In this document: piece after piece, positions 28,527 to 37,382 of the stretch
Position numbering within the stretch: position 1 is the stretch's first letter
How the letters are laid out: each line of letters begins with the position of its first letter
Assembly (NCBI GenBank): GCA_947478725.1
Contig: CANJWZ010000035.1
Coordinates: 1-46,245, forward strand
Reading direction: 5' to 3'
Source of the DNA: Comamonadaceae bacterium
GTDB taxonomy: Bacteria > Pseudomonadota > Gammaproteobacteria > Burkholderiales > Burkholderiaceae_C
DNA: 46,245 nucleotides
Position numbers and translations under genes: made by a program
Notes under the pieces: model-generated
Database searches by the model: none
Seen by the model: the letters and a program-made list of their open reading frames with translations, nothing else
What the model was told of the DNA's origin: nothing

Positions 28527-29522
28527 TTAGCCACAGCGTCCAGCCAACGCTTGCGGATTCACGACATTGATCGGCCGTCCGCCCTCCCAGGCCAGGATCT
28601 GATCGAAAATTTCTGAAAACTGAGACTCCAGACTGTCGCGCTCCACGTATCCGATGTGGGGAGTACATACAAGATTGTCCAGTTGGAGCAATGGAAGCAA
28701 GGCATCGGTGACGGGCTCTTCGTCGTAGACATCGATGGCGGCCATTCCGGGGTGTCCGGCCTTTAAGGCCGCTTCGAGCGCCCCAGTTTCTATCAGTCCC
28801 GCGCGACTGGTGTTCACGATGACGGCGTCAGCTTGCATCAGCGCTAGGTCTCGGGCGGTCACGATCGCCCGCGTGGAATCGGTCAGCCTAAGGTGTAGCG
28901 AAACCACATGGCATTGTGCAAAAAACTCTGCCTGCGTTGTCGCGGTGCCATAGCCATCAGCCGTGGCTTGGGCCCGCGAACCCGGGCTGCCCCACACCTG
29001 GACACGCATGCCGAAGGCACGACCATAGCCTGCAACGACTTTTCCGATTCGGCCATATCCGAAGACACCTAGCGTGCGCCCGCGCAGATTCAGACCAATC
29101 CCGTCTTGCCAGCGGCCGGCTTTCAGCGAAGCCATCTGCTGCGGGATTCGCCGCATGGCTGCCATCGCCAGCGCCCAGGTCAATTCGGCCGTTGCGTGCA
29201 GAGTGGTGAACTCCGGTGCGCCGGGGAACAGTGAGGACGACAACACGACGCCGCGCCGTGTGCATGCGGCTACGTCAATATGGGGGTGGCTGCTGAGTTG
29301 ACTGATTAACCGAAGGCGATCCAGGCGTTCGAGCAAGGGACTTTGCACCGGCGTTCGTTCACGCACCAGCACCAGTACTTCCGTATCCTTGAGCCGCTGG
29401 GCCAGCAGGTCAACGTCCTTGGTGTGGTCATTCCAGATCGTGACGCTGTGATGTGCAATCTTGTGAAAGCACTGCAGTGTCCGGACAGTATCGAAGCTGT
29501 CGTCCAGGATTGTGATGTTCAT
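28527..29522 (-). CDS. D-isomer-specific 2-hydroxyacid dehydrogenase
   Basis: The 331-residue NAD(P)-dependent enzyme has the Rossmann motif GVFGYGRIG (152-160), catalytic Arg240 (NTSRAG), Glu268/Glu269 (YDEEP) and His289 (TPHIGY). It is a homologue of the dehydrogenase at 5661-6611; both start MNI(L/T)ILDD and both follow a Bug gene. The ATG at 29522 is chosen for the family-like start and GTGAGG just upstream; an in-frame ATG at 29549 is possible. It is the last gene of the leftward operon and lies 45 bp behind the Bug gene. Confidence 0.9.
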   Translation of the reverse strand: MNITILDDSFDTVRTLQCFHKIAHHSVTIWNDHTKDVDLLAQRLKDTEVLVLVRERTPVQSPLLERLDRLRLISQLSSHPHIDVAACTRRGVVLSSSLFPGAPEFTTLHATAELTWALAMAAMRRIPQQMASLKAGRWQDGIGLNLRGRTLGVFGYGRIGKVVAGYGRAFGMRVQVWGSPGSRAQATADGYGTATTQAEFFAQCHVVSLHLRLTDSTRAIVTARDLALMQADAVIVNTSRAGLIETGALEAALKAGHPGMAAIDVYDEEPVTDALLPLLQLDNLVCTPHIGYVERDSLESQFSEIFDQILAWEGGRPINVVNPQALAGRCG

Positions 29523-29567
29523 GGCCTCACCAGAAAAAGCATCAGGCAATGGCCCGCTGCCCGGCCC

Positions 29568-30551
29568 TTACTGATCGACCTTGATGTTCGCGTCCTTGAT
29601 GATCTTGGCGAACTTGCTCGCCTCCGATCGCATGACCGTGCCCAGCTGGTCTGTTGTCACCACGTATGAATCCATGCCTAGCGCCGCGAGTTTTTCCTTA
29701 AACTCAGCCGTTGCCGCAATTCTTGACAGTTCTGCGCCTAATTTGTTGGCGATATCCTTCGGCAAATTCGCCGGCGCGATGACGCCATACCACTGCTTCA
29801 TCTCGAATCCTGGCATCCCTTCCTCGGCGAATGTAGGCACATCAGGCAGCGCCGACAGACGCTTTTCCCCTGTGACGGCGATCGCCTTAAGTTTTCCTCC
29901 CTTGATGAGCGTGATGGCCGACCCGGGTATCGCAAACGACATGTCGACCTGTCCGCCCGCCAAGTCCACAAGCGCCGGCACGGCTCCCTTGTAGGGAATG
30001 TGTCGGATGTCCACGCCAGCCATGCTGTTGAACAGTTCACTGGCAAGGTGGGTGGCCGAGCCAGCGCCTCCCGTCGAGTAGTTGAGGGCCCCAGGTTTTG
30101 TTTTCGCCAGTGCAATAAACTCTCGCAGGTTTTTGGCGGGCGAGCCGGGATACAGGACCATCACCGTCTCAGTAGCGCCAACGGAAGCAATCGGCGTGAA
30201 GTCCTTGACCGCGTCGTAGGGGGCCGTTACGAGTTGGGGAATCAGTACATGGCTGCTGACACCCAGCAAAATGGTATACCCGTCGGCGGGTGCCTTGGCA
30301 ACAATTGCTGTTCCGATCATCGTGTTCGCACCGGGGACGTTGTCGATGATGACGGGCTGACCCAAACTTTCACTGAGTCGCTGACCGATCAGCCGCGCGA
30401 CATTGGTCGTGCTGCCCCCCGTGGCATACGGTACGACAAACCGGATGGGCTTGGCCGGGTAAGCCTGTTGGGCAGGGACCGCACCAGCAAAAAGACTCAG
30501 GCCCGCACTGGCAGCGATGCAAAGCAGCGAATTGATTCGAGGAATTCTCAT
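29568..30551 (-). CDS. Bug/TctC-family periplasmic binding protein
   Basis: The 327-residue protein has a signal peptide (MRIPRINSLL, hydrophobic core, VPAQQA) and the signature YPAKPIRFVVPYATGGSTT, with a YSTGGAGSATH stretch typical of Bug folds. It binds a small carboxylate or related solute outside the inner membrane. The start is set by AAAGGAAAT about 8 bases upstream. It is the third gene of the leftward operon after the FAD and MmgE/PrpD genes. No TctA/TctB partner is nearby. Confidence 0.9.
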   Translation of the reverse strand: MRIPRINSLLCIAASAGLSLFAGAVPAQQAYPAKPIRFVVPYATGGSTTNVARLIGQRLSESLGQPVIIDNVPGANTMIGTAIVAKAPADGYTILLGVSSHVLIPQLVTAPYDAVKDFTPIASVGATETVMVLYPGSPAKNLREFIALAKTKPGALNYSTGGAGSATHLASELFNSMAGVDIRHIPYKGAVPALVDLAGGQVDMSFAIPGSAITLIKGGKLKAIAVTGEKRLSALPDVPTFAEEGMPGFEMKQWYGVIAPANLPKDIANKLGAELSRIAATAEFKEKLAALGMDSYVVTTDQLGTVMRSEASKFAKIIKDANIKVDQ

Positions 30552-30629
30552 GGTCCAATTTCCTTTGATAAATAGCTTCGGGGAGCACGACGAGACTTGC
30601 GTCAAAACGGGGCGACCTTCAAATCGTTG

Positions 30630-31976
30630 TCACCGGTGGCCAACAGACAAGAGACGCATGGCTGTGCCAACGTCGGCCAGTTGGTCGATACCGAGGGCCA
30701 TGAAACGCAAGGATTGCATCGCTTCAAGGTCAGGCCAGTCCCCCGTCAAGTCATCAAACTTCTGCAAAAGGATGACCTCCTGCGCCTCCAGATCAAGCAT
30801 GGGCAGGCTGGTGTCAGCACGAACCGACGCCTCAGCGCCATCCTCGAAGCGCACCTGCATATCCGCTTGAGTCAGTGGGCGTCCCGGAACAAAAACCACG
30901 TCTATCTTCGCGAGCAGTTCTAGCAATGCCGGAGACCGACAGGTCTCGTCGCAATAGGTGGCCACCTTGCCGGTTGGCAGACCCAACAATCCCGCGGCAA
31001 CATTGAACCGGAGACTGAACCTGGCCTGGGCGCCAGTCGTCGGCCGTTCGATGTTGCAGGTGCGGACGCATTCCTCGCCCACCGCAATCCGTACGGATCG
31101 CACACCCGTTATCGGCGTTGCGCGGTCACGGCGCAATTGGGCCGCACATTCGATCGCTGCGTGGGTGCCGTAGCAGGCGGCGTGCACCTTAAAAAGGTTC
31201 TCGCGGATGTAATGGCCATAACGCGGCGTTGCCCGCGCAGCCTCAATCCGGCAATCGGAACTGTGTGTTGCGGCGAATCCCGAAACACAGTCGAGGACAT
31301 CTTCGTTGGATGTCAGCCCACGTTCTGCCAATAGGGCTGCTGACAGGCCATTGGCCGCGGCATTGCCCGCGTGCAGAGGTTTCGTGCCTGTGCCAAACAT
31401 GGAAATCAACCCGGCTGCCTGCGTGGCGGCAATACCCATCGCGCGACGCGTGGCACCGGTATCTAGCCCGATAAGGCGCGCGCATGCCAGGGCCGAAGCG
31501 AAGGTCCCGATGGTGGCGGTCGCATGAAAGCCTCGCGCGTAATGGCTGGGCGCGACCATCGCGCCAATCCGGCAGGCGCCGTCATATCCTGCAAGAAATG
31601 CATCCACCACATCATGTCCGCTGTGTTGGCGTGCCTCGGCTAAAGCAAGCAGGCCGGGAAACAGAACCACGCCGGGATGCCCCGGCATCGTGAGATTGGC
31701 ATCATCGAAGTCCAAGGCGTGTGAAATGACCCCGTTGGCATGTGCTGCCAGCGAAGGGCTGGTGCGGTTGGCCGAGCCTACCAACGTGGCCACTGGCGTG
31801 GCACCTTGTTCCATAGCCATTGCTGAGGCGATTTGCGCAGGTGGTTCGCGGACTCCTCCCACCGTACAGGCGATCCAGTCGACCAGGCAATGACTTACCA
31901 AGCGCCGGACATCCGGGTCATCAGCGCCATCCCTTCCGGTTGCCACACGATGCGCAATCTCTTCTGTGATGGACAT
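30630..31976 (-). CDS. MmgE/PrpD-family protein
   Basis: The 448-residue protein has the helical N-terminal domain with SHALDFDDAN and MPGHPG, the GFHATATIGTF segment and KPLHAGNAAANG, all diagnostic of the family. Known members are 2-methylcitrate dehydratase PrpD, cis-aconitate decarboxylase and iminodisuccinate epimerase. In this cluster, with Bug proteins and a racemase-like gene, a dehydratase or epimerase acting on a di- or tricarboxylate is plausible, but not shown. The ATG at 31976 follows the FAD gene stop by 2 bp. Confidence 0.88.
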   Translation of the reverse strand: MSITEEIAHRVATGRDGADDPDVRRLVSHCLVDWIACTVGGVREPPAQIASAMAMEQGATPVATLVGSANRTSPSLAAHANGVISHALDFDDANLTMPGHPGVVLFPGLLALAEARQHSGHDVVDAFLAGYDGACRIGAMVAPSHYARGFHATATIGTFASALACARLIGLDTGATRRAMGIAATQAAGLISMFGTGTKPLHAGNAAANGLSAALLAERGLTSNEDVLDCVSGFAATHSSDCRIEAARATPRYGHYIRENLFKVHAACYGTHAAIECAAQLRRDRATPITGVRSVRIAVGEECVRTCNIERPTTGAQARFSLRFNVAAGLLGLPTGKVATYCDETCRSPALLELLAKIDVVFVPGRPLTQADMQVRFEDGAEASVRADTSLPMLDLEAQEVILLQKFDDLTGDWPDLEAMQSLRFMALGIDQLADVGTAMRLLSVGHR

Positions 31977-31978
31977 GA

Positions 31979-33394
31979 TCAATGTGCTTCAACCGCGCGT
32001 GGCGCTGTCACTAACCTTGCTGCCGCCTGTCCCGAAAGAAAGCCGAGGCCGATGGCCGACAACAGGCCATTGCCTGCCAGGTAGCCGGCATCAGCAGAGC
32101 CGGACACACCACAAGCGGTGCCGCCGGCGGCAAACAGGTTCGACGTTATGGGCCCCTGCGCGCCCAGAACCCGCCCCTCGGCGTCCACACGCAAGCCACC
32201 TTGGGTGTGGTAGAGACCCCCGGTGACTCGGACGGCATGGTACGGTGGCACCAGCGTGGGCTGCCCAGTGAAATCACGGCCGAGCGGGTCGGACGCGGTA
32301 CCAGCAGCATAGGTGTTGACCAGCTGCATGGTTTTTTCGAGAGACCCAGGCGCAAGATCCAATTGCTGTTCAAGTTCCGGCAGGGTTGCGGCAAGCCGAA
32401 CGGCGCCCGCCTTGAAAGCCTCGCGGTAATGGTCGAAACCCATCGCCACCTGGTGGCAGCGCGCATCGAAAATGTCGAATGCAACCGCCCCAGGCTGGCG
32501 CAGCACGTCTGCCGCTTGCTCAGAGTAGCCCCGGTGTTCATTGGCGAAACGCTGACCCAATGTGTTGACCTGGATCCCGCCCGAGACCATGATCGCCCAG
32601 GTGATCCCGATGTTGTGCGGTATGGCTACGGACCCATGGCCCTGGAAGGCGCCCATATGGCGAAGTTCCGCACCAAGCGCCTTTCCCCATTGAATACCAT
32701 GGCCTTCATTGCCATGGTGACCGAGAAATACCGCATTACCTATTGCCGGCAGATACTCGCCCACCATTGCCGCATTACCGCCGAAACCGGAGCAAGCAAG
32801 AATGAGGGCCGAACAGGCAATGTCCTCGCCGGAACCGTCTGGTCGCGCCACATGCACACCGCAAATGCGGCTGCCGTCCCAATACAGCGTGTCGACCTTG
32901 ACGGACGTCAGAATCTCTGCGCCGGCGGCCTCTGCGGCCCGGTGCAGGTGATCCATCATCTCCTGCCCAGTACGCCGGGGCAGGCCATGCATACGCCGCA
33001 CAGAATGTCCTGGATAGGCAAATCCATCCACCAGGACGAAAGGAACACCATGGCTAACCGATAGCCAGTCAATGACGGGGCCGATAACTGTCGACAAGGC
33101 ATCGACCACGACTTCATCGGCCTGGCCGTCGCATTTCTTTTGGATATCGGCCGCCAGTTGCGCAGGTGAATCCTGTACGCCTGCGTCACGCTGCAATTGC
33201 GTCCCGGCAGCTGGAAGCAGGCCGGATGACAAGGCTGTCGACCCTCGGGGTAGTGCGTCGCGCTCCAGCACGATGACTTCTGCACCGAGTTCTCGCGCTG
33301 ATATTGCCGCTACCAGACCTGCGGCGCCTGCCCCAACAACAAGTACCTGCGCTTGGCCATCGAAACGCGCATCATCCACCGATTTGATTGTCAA
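31979..33394 (-). CDS. FAD-dependent dehydrogenase (fumarate reductase/ketosteroid dehydrogenase-like)
   Basis: The 471-residue FAD_binding_2 protein has the N-terminal dinucleotide motif GAGAAG (21-26), the ALSSGLLPAAGT segment and GGLRVDAEGRVLG followed by NLFAAGG near the C-terminus, the FAD-closing region of fumarate reductase-type flavoproteins. Members dehydrogenate or reduce C=C bonds next to carbonyls. No N-terminal cytochrome or FMN-binding domain and no export signal are present, so it is a soluble enzyme. It starts with TTG at 33394, supported by GGGAGG upstream, and heads the leftward operon. Confidence 0.85.
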   Translation of the reverse strand: MTIKSVDDARFDGQAQVLVVGAGAAGLVAAISARELGAEVIVLERDALPRGSTALSSGLLPAAGTQLQRDAGVQDSPAQLAADIQKKCDGQADEVVVDALSTVIGPVIDWLSVSHGVPFVLVDGFAYPGHSVRRMHGLPRRTGQEMMDHLHRAAEAAGAEILTSVKVDTLYWDGSRICGVHVARPDGSGEDIACSALILACSGFGGNAAMVGEYLPAIGNAVFLGHHGNEGHGIQWGKALGAELRHMGAFQGHGSVAIPHNIGITWAIMVSGGIQVNTLGQRFANEHRGYSEQAADVLRQPGAVAFDIFDARCHQVAMGFDHYREAFKAGAVRLAATLPELEQQLDLAPGSLEKTMQLVNTYAAGTASDPLGRDFTGQPTLVPPYHAVRVTGGLYHTQGGLRVDAEGRVLGAQGPITSNLFAAGGTACGVSGSADAGYLAGNGLLSAIGLGFLSGQAAARLVTAPRAVEAH

Positions 33395-33483
33395 ATTGAC
33401 CCTCCCGTTTAGAGAATGATCGAGGGCTCCAGATGCCGTTGCTCAACGCAAGTGCCCCCATGGAATCGGTCGCGACCTTCATC

Positions 33484-33523
33484 GTGACCAATTTTGATCA
33501 CTATAACAGCGGGTCTCCGCTGT
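33484..33523. promoter_or_regulatory. Divergent control region with two palindromes
   Basis: The gap 33395-33566 lies between two divergent operons. The first palindrome, GTGAcCAA-TT-TTGaTCAC in form (33484-33501), matches at 14 of 18 positions. The second, ACAGCGG-GTCT-CCGCTGT (33506-33523), is perfect. TATAAC (33502-33507) between them resembles a -10 box for the rightward genes, though a matching -35 box is poor. A shared regulator of both operons is likely; none is encoded in the window. Confidence 0.55.
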
Positions 33524-33566
33524 ACTTACCGTGATACGATGAAATTTAACAAGGAGGTTGCGGGCT

Positions 33567-34538
33567 ATGACTTCTACCGTCGGCATAGTGATCGTAGCGC
33601 TGCTCGGGGTCTTCGGGGGGGGCGTCGCGCAGGCGCAAGACTATCCCACACGACCGATCCGACTGATCGTCCCGTTTGGCACAGGAGGCGCCACGGATTC
33701 GAGTGCACGCATAGTGGCGGATCGACTTGGACGGCGCTTAGGCCAGTCGATCATCGTGGAAAACCGTGCAGGCGCTGGGGGCAGCATAGGGGCGCAGTAT
33801 GTGGCTCGCGCCGCGCCAGATGGCTACACCCTGCTGCTCGGGCTGGATGCCACCATGGTGGTCAATCCCTTCACCCAGTCCAATATTCCATTCAACACAG
33901 TTAACGACTTCACACCGGTGACCAAACTGGGAGATGTCGGGTTGATGCTGGTCGCCCATCCTGTCCTGCCGGCCAAGAACCTCTCCGAGTTGTTGCATTA
34001 CTCGAAGGCCAATCCGAACAAGCTGTCTTTCAGCACAGGCGGTGCCGGCAGCACAACTCATGTTGCCGGTGAGTTGCTCAAGCAGCGCACCGGCTTGGAT
34101 ATGACGCATGTTCCCTACAAGAGTGGTGGCCTGGCCGTTCTGGATACGGTATCCGGCCAAGTCCAACTGTCCTATTCGGCCATCGCAGGCGCGGCCTCAT
34201 TCGTGCAGTCGGGCAAGTTGGTCGGAATCGGCGTGTCCTCGACCAAACGCAATCCAAGCTTGCCCGGAGTACCCACATTTATCGAACAGGGGCTGCAGGA
34301 CTTCGAGGCGGTCTCCTGGGTCGGCATCCTTGTGCCGGCTCAGACTCCGAAGGTCATCGTTGACAAGCTCAACAGCGAAATTGTGGCTGTTCTCAGGGAA
34401 CCTGCGATACGTGAGCGGTTTGCAGCGCTGGGCATTGAGCCAGTGGGCAACAGCCCCGCCGAATTCGGTGAACAGATCAAGGCGGACTTGGTCCGATGGC
34501 AACGAGTGGTTGAACGCGGCAATATTAAGGGGGATTGA
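33567..34538 (+). CDS. Bug/TctC-family periplasmic binding protein
   Basis: The 323-residue protein has a signal peptide ending AQAQ and the signature YPTRPIRLIVPFGTGGATDSS, with NRAGAGGSIGA and the FSTGGAGSTTH loop. A strong AAGGAGG lies 9 bases before the ATG at 33567; a TTG at 33558 is too close to it. It is the first gene of the rightward operon and is followed, after 2 bp, by an Asp/Glu racemase-like gene. It is the second Bug gene in this divergent cluster, so the two operons may handle two related solutes. Confidence 0.9.
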   Translation: MTSTVGIVIVALLGVFGGGVAQAQDYPTRPIRLIVPFGTGGATDSSARIVADRLGRRLGQSIIVENRAGAGGSIGAQYVARAAPDGYTLLLGLDATMVVNPFTQSNIPFNTVNDFTPVTKLGDVGLMLVAHPVLPAKNLSELLHYSKANPNKLSFSTGGAGSTTHVAGELLKQRTGLDMTHVPYKSGGLAVLDTVSGQVQLSYSAIAGAASFVQSGKLVGIGVSSTKRNPSLPGVPTFIEQGLQDFEAVSWVGILVPAQTPKVIVDKLNSEIVAVLREPAIRERFAALGIEPVGNSPAEFGEQIKADLVRWQRVVERGNIKGD

Positions 34539-34540
34539 TC

Positions 34541-35359
34541 ATGCGCATATGGGAGCAAGGACTGGTGGCGACCTACTCGCTACCGGGTTACAAGCAGATG
34601 ATTCTGGACCACTACGCGCAGTATCAGCGTGCTGATACGCAGATCGTGATCCACGGCGTCAGGGACGATGCGTCTGCCATGGCTGCCAAGATTGCCGGGC
34701 GTGCCGTCAACTATGCCTATCTGCACCGTTTCCACGACACACAGATCATCGAAAACGTGCGCCGGGCCGAGCGTGAGGGATATGACGCGGTCATGATCGG
34801 AGTGCTCCAGGATCCCGGACTTCAGGTGGCGCGGTCTGTGGTCGACATTCCTGTCATCGGTTATGGTGAAGTGTCGATGCTGACAGCCGTGATGCACGGC
34901 AGCCGCTTCGCATTTGTTTGTATCAACCCGGACATGGACCCGCTGATCCGCGCCATGATCCGGGAACAGGGCCTTGAGGGACGGGCAGCGCCCACTGCCT
35001 ACATGGAATGCGGTTACCCGGACCTCAGCGATGCGGTGGGCGGCAAGCCTGAGGTGTTTCTCCATGCGTTCAAGGCCGCTGCGCGCAAAGCGATGCGAGA
35101 GCATGGCGTGGACGTCCTTTTGCCGGGTCAGACGATCATCGCCGAACTCTTGTGGCGCGAAGGCCTACGCGAACTCGATGGCGCGCTGGTGCTTGATCCG
35201 AGACTTCCGATGCTGCGCATGGCAGAGATGCTGGTTGACATGCGCAAAGCGGGCTTTGGCACCTCGCGCCGGGGATTTTTCTGGCAAAAGCCCCCCGAAG
35301 ATCTGGAACGGGGAGTGCATGAGTTCTATGCCACTTCAGAAAAGTTCGGTGATGGCTGA
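34541..35359 (+). CDS. Asp/Glu/hydantoin racemase-superfamily protein without catalytic cysteines
   Basis: The 272-residue protein aligns in outline with hydantoin racemase: DAVMIGVLQDPGLQVARSVVDIPVIGYGE at the first half-site and DVLLPGQTI at the second. In true racemases the first site reads GCF.DPGL and the second GC.GM; here the cysteines are replaced by Val and by Pro/Gly. The usual two-cysteine proton transfer is therefore impossible. It may act as an isomerase or lyase by other residues, or in binding. AAGGGGG precedes the ATG at 34541; the gene is coupled to the Bug gene. Confidence 0.75.
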   Translation: MRIWEQGLVATYSLPGYKQMILDHYAQYQRADTQIVIHGVRDDASAMAAKIAGRAVNYAYLHRFHDTQIIENVRRAEREGYDAVMIGVLQDPGLQVARSVVDIPVIGYGEVSMLTAVMHGSRFAFVCINPDMDPLIRAMIREQGLEGRAAPTAYMECGYPDLSDAVGGKPEVFLHAFKAAARKAMREHGVDVLLPGQTIIAELLWREGLRELDGALVLDPRLPMLRMAEMLVDMRKAGFGTSRRGFFWQKPPEDLERGVHEFYATSEKFGDG

Positions 35360-35703
35360 GCATGCCGCAGCGCCAGGTGCATGGTGCAGTAGTCATCCAG
35401 CCGCTGATACCACCTTAGACTCCTCGACTGGAAACGTTTGTGTGAGATCCGTCGATTCGTGCGCCACCCTTTAACGCGGGGCAATGCATGCATCCCAACT
35501 GAAGAATCTACTTTGTACGTCAGCCTGGCCAGGGGTTGATTTCAGCCTGAATTTGGGCCGAATGTCCGTCGTTTTTAGGTCGCAAACCAAACAACCAGTT
35601 TCTTAACCACAAACCGCGGCTTTCCTGAGTTTTCAGAGAAACCACTTGGCTCAAAAATTCCGCCTAAAGTCGGACCAGTTTGTACGCGACATCAACACGC
35701 CCT
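35360..35703. other. Non-coding stretch at the right border of the second catabolic cluster
   Basis: These 344 bp have no reading frame with coding character and no recognisable RNA, repeat or complete terminator. Base composition is more AT-rich after 35560. The stretch separates the racemase-like gene from a decayed Bug fragment, so it is probably residue of a rearrangement. Confidence 0.5.
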
Positions 35704-35916
35704 TTATTCCGGCTTGATATTCGCTTTCTTGACAAGTGGGCCGAACTTCGCTGTTTCCTGGCGAATGTAATCGGTGAATTCTGCGGGCGTGCTGGCCACT
35801 ACCTCCAAGCCCATGGCCGTCATCTTCGACTCCACTTCAGGGCTGCGCACAATGGCCGCCACTTCAGACTGGATTTTCAGAAGAATGCGCGGTGGTGTAC
35901 CGGCTGGCGCCAACAT
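35704..35916 (-). pseudogene. C-terminal fragment of a Bug/TctC-family binding protein
   Basis: About 70 residues on the minus strand begin near APAGTPPRILLKI and end GPLVKKANIKPE, which is the normal C-terminal quarter of a Bug protein (compare the ends KIIKDANIKVDQ and RWQRVVERGNIKGD of the neighbours). Nothing upstream encodes the remaining 250 residues or a signal peptide. It is a truncated remnant, pointing opposite to the racemase-like gene. It shows that another Bug gene once stood here. Confidence 0.8.
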
Positions 35917-35998
35917 TTACACTCGACCTGCCGTTGAAGGGTGGATCCGACAAGCCATCACGTTTGAAGGCGCGGTTGGTCAACTCGAAGGAAACACC

Positions 35999-36205
35999 AT
36001 GAAAAAATCATTTGTACTTGCATGTTTCATCTCTGCCTGCGCCGTGTCCAGCTTTGCGCAAACACCCGCCAACGTGGAAGGGGCTCGCCTGGTAGCTCTT
36101 CGGGATGCAGCTTATGCGAAGGCACATCCAAGCGCCATGACGACCGGCAAGCCTGCGGTCAAGCACCGCGCACATCGAAAAGCGGTTAAAAAAGTAACAA
36201 AGTAA
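35999..36205 (+). CDS. Small secreted basic protein, function unknown
   Basis: The 68-residue protein has a clear signal peptide (MKKSFVLACFISACAVSSFA) and a short mature part ending in a lysine-, arginine- and histidine-rich tail (HRAHRKAVKKVTK). AAGGAAA precedes the ATG. A strong terminator follows 39 bases after the stop, so it is a monocistronic unit. I do not recognise a family; short exported proteins of this kind are frequent in Comamonadaceae. Confidence 0.7.
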   Translation: MKKSFVLACFISACAVSSFAQTPANVEGARLVALRDAAYAKAHPSAMTTGKPAVKHRAHRKAVKKVTK

Positions 36206-36244
36206 AACGACAGTCGCTGAGGTTTATTCAGCCCCCAAAAATTG

Positions 36245-36281
36245 AAAGCCGGATGAACTTTGACGTTCATCCGGCTTTTTT
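36245..36281. terminator. Strong rho-independent terminator, probably bidirectional
   Basis: A perfect 14-bp stem, AAAGCCGGATGAAC with GTTCATCCGGCTTT, surrounds a 6-base loop and runs into TTTTTT on the plus strand. On the minus strand the stem is followed by an AT-rich tract (TTTCAATTTTTGG). It ends the small secreted gene from the left and the quinone oxidoreductase gene from the right. Confidence 0.92.
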
Positions 36282-36302
36282 AGTGCGGCAGGTGATTTGC
36301 GC

Positions 36303-37277
36303 CTAGTTGACCATCACCAGCTTTCCCTTCACCGCGCGTGAACCCATGTGCGCATAGGCCGACTTCAGCTCGCTCATGGGCAGGGTGCTGTCAATCACGG
36401 GTTTGATCTTGCCTTGGGCGTACCAGCTGGCCAGCTCGGCCATCATGGCGGCGTTGGCTTTGGGCTCTGCTTTGGCAAAGCCGCCCCAGAACACACCGAC
36501 GATGGAGGCGCCTTTGAGCAATGGCAGGTTCAGCGGCAGCGATGGCGTGGGGCCAGATGCGAAACCGACCACCAAGTAGCGGCCGCGCCAGGCAATCGAT
36601 CGGAAGGCGGGTTCGGTGTAGTCACCGCCCACTGGGTCGTACACCACGTCAGGGCCTTTGTCGCCCGTCAGCAGCTTGATTTGTTCGCGCAAATCATGCG
36701 TGCTGTAGTTGATGGTGTCGTCTGCGCCGATGGATTTGCACAAGGCGCATTTTTCGTCTGTGGACGCAGCGGCTATCACTCTGGCCCCCAAGGCTTTGGC
36801 GATTTGAATGGCCGATGTGCCCACGCCGCCGGCTGCGCCCAGCACCAGCACGGTTTCGCCGGCTTTGAGCTGCGCGCGATCCACCAGTGCGTGATGCGAT
36901 GTGGCGTAGATCATGATGAAAGCGGCTGCATCCACAAACGCAAAGCCTGCTGGCAGCGGCATGCACAGTGCGGCTGGTGCAATGGTATGGGTCGCAAAGC
37001 CGCCTGTGCCTGAAAGGCAGGCCACGTGCTGACCGACCTTGAGGTGCGCAACGCCGTCGCCCACAGCCTCCACGACGCCTGCGTATTCAGAGCCTGGCAC
37101 GAAGGGCAGGGGCGGCTTCATCTGGTATTTGTTCTGCACGATCAGCAGGTCGGGAAAATTGAGCGATGCGGCCTTGATCTGGATCAGTACCTCACCCGCT
37201 TTGGGCGCGGGGGTGGGCAGCTCTTGCCAGGTCAGGGCGTCAGCGCCGGTCGGGTTCTCGCAAAGCCAGGCATGCAT
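36303..37277 (-). CDS. Zinc-independent NADPH:quinone oxidoreductase-like MDR protein
   Basis: The 324-residue protein has the N-terminal GroES-like domain (GEVLIQIKAASLNFPD, PFVPGSEYAG) and a Rossmann domain with LGAAGGVGTSAIQIAKALGA. The cysteines that bind structural zinc in alcohol dehydrogenases are absent, which places it with quinone oxidoreductases and enoyl reductases of the MDR superfamily. The ATG at 37277 is preferred because GGAG lies 8 bases upstream; longer in-frame starts exist. It is transcribed divergently from surE. Confidence 0.88.
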   Translation of the reverse strand: MHAWLCENPTGADALTWQELPTPAPKAGEVLIQIKAASLNFPDLLIVQNKYQMKPPLPFVPGSEYAGVVEAVGDGVAHLKVGQHVACLSGTGGFATHTIAPAALCMPLPAGFAFVDAAAFIMIYATSHHALVDRAQLKAGETVLVLGAAGGVGTSAIQIAKALGARVIAAASTDEKCALCKSIGADDTINYSTHDLREQIKLLTGDKGPDVVYDPVGGDYTEPAFRSIAWRGRYLVVGFASGPTPSLPLNLPLLKGASIVGVFWGGFAKAEPKANAAMMAELASWYAQGKIKPVIDSTLPMSELKSAYAHMGSRAVKGKLVMVN

Positions 37278-37382
37278 GGTGTTCTCCGGTGGTTTCATTT
37301 CAGGCGTCATCATAGGTAAATTGCGGCGTGGTCATCGGGGGCATGTGTCACCTTGGTGTGCTCGGTCACCTAGAATCAGCTG

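Noticed and set aside
33484..33501. GTGA...TCAC palindrome read as a CRP site
   Set aside because: CRP sites have a 6-base spacer between TGTGA and TCACA; here the spacer is 10 bases.
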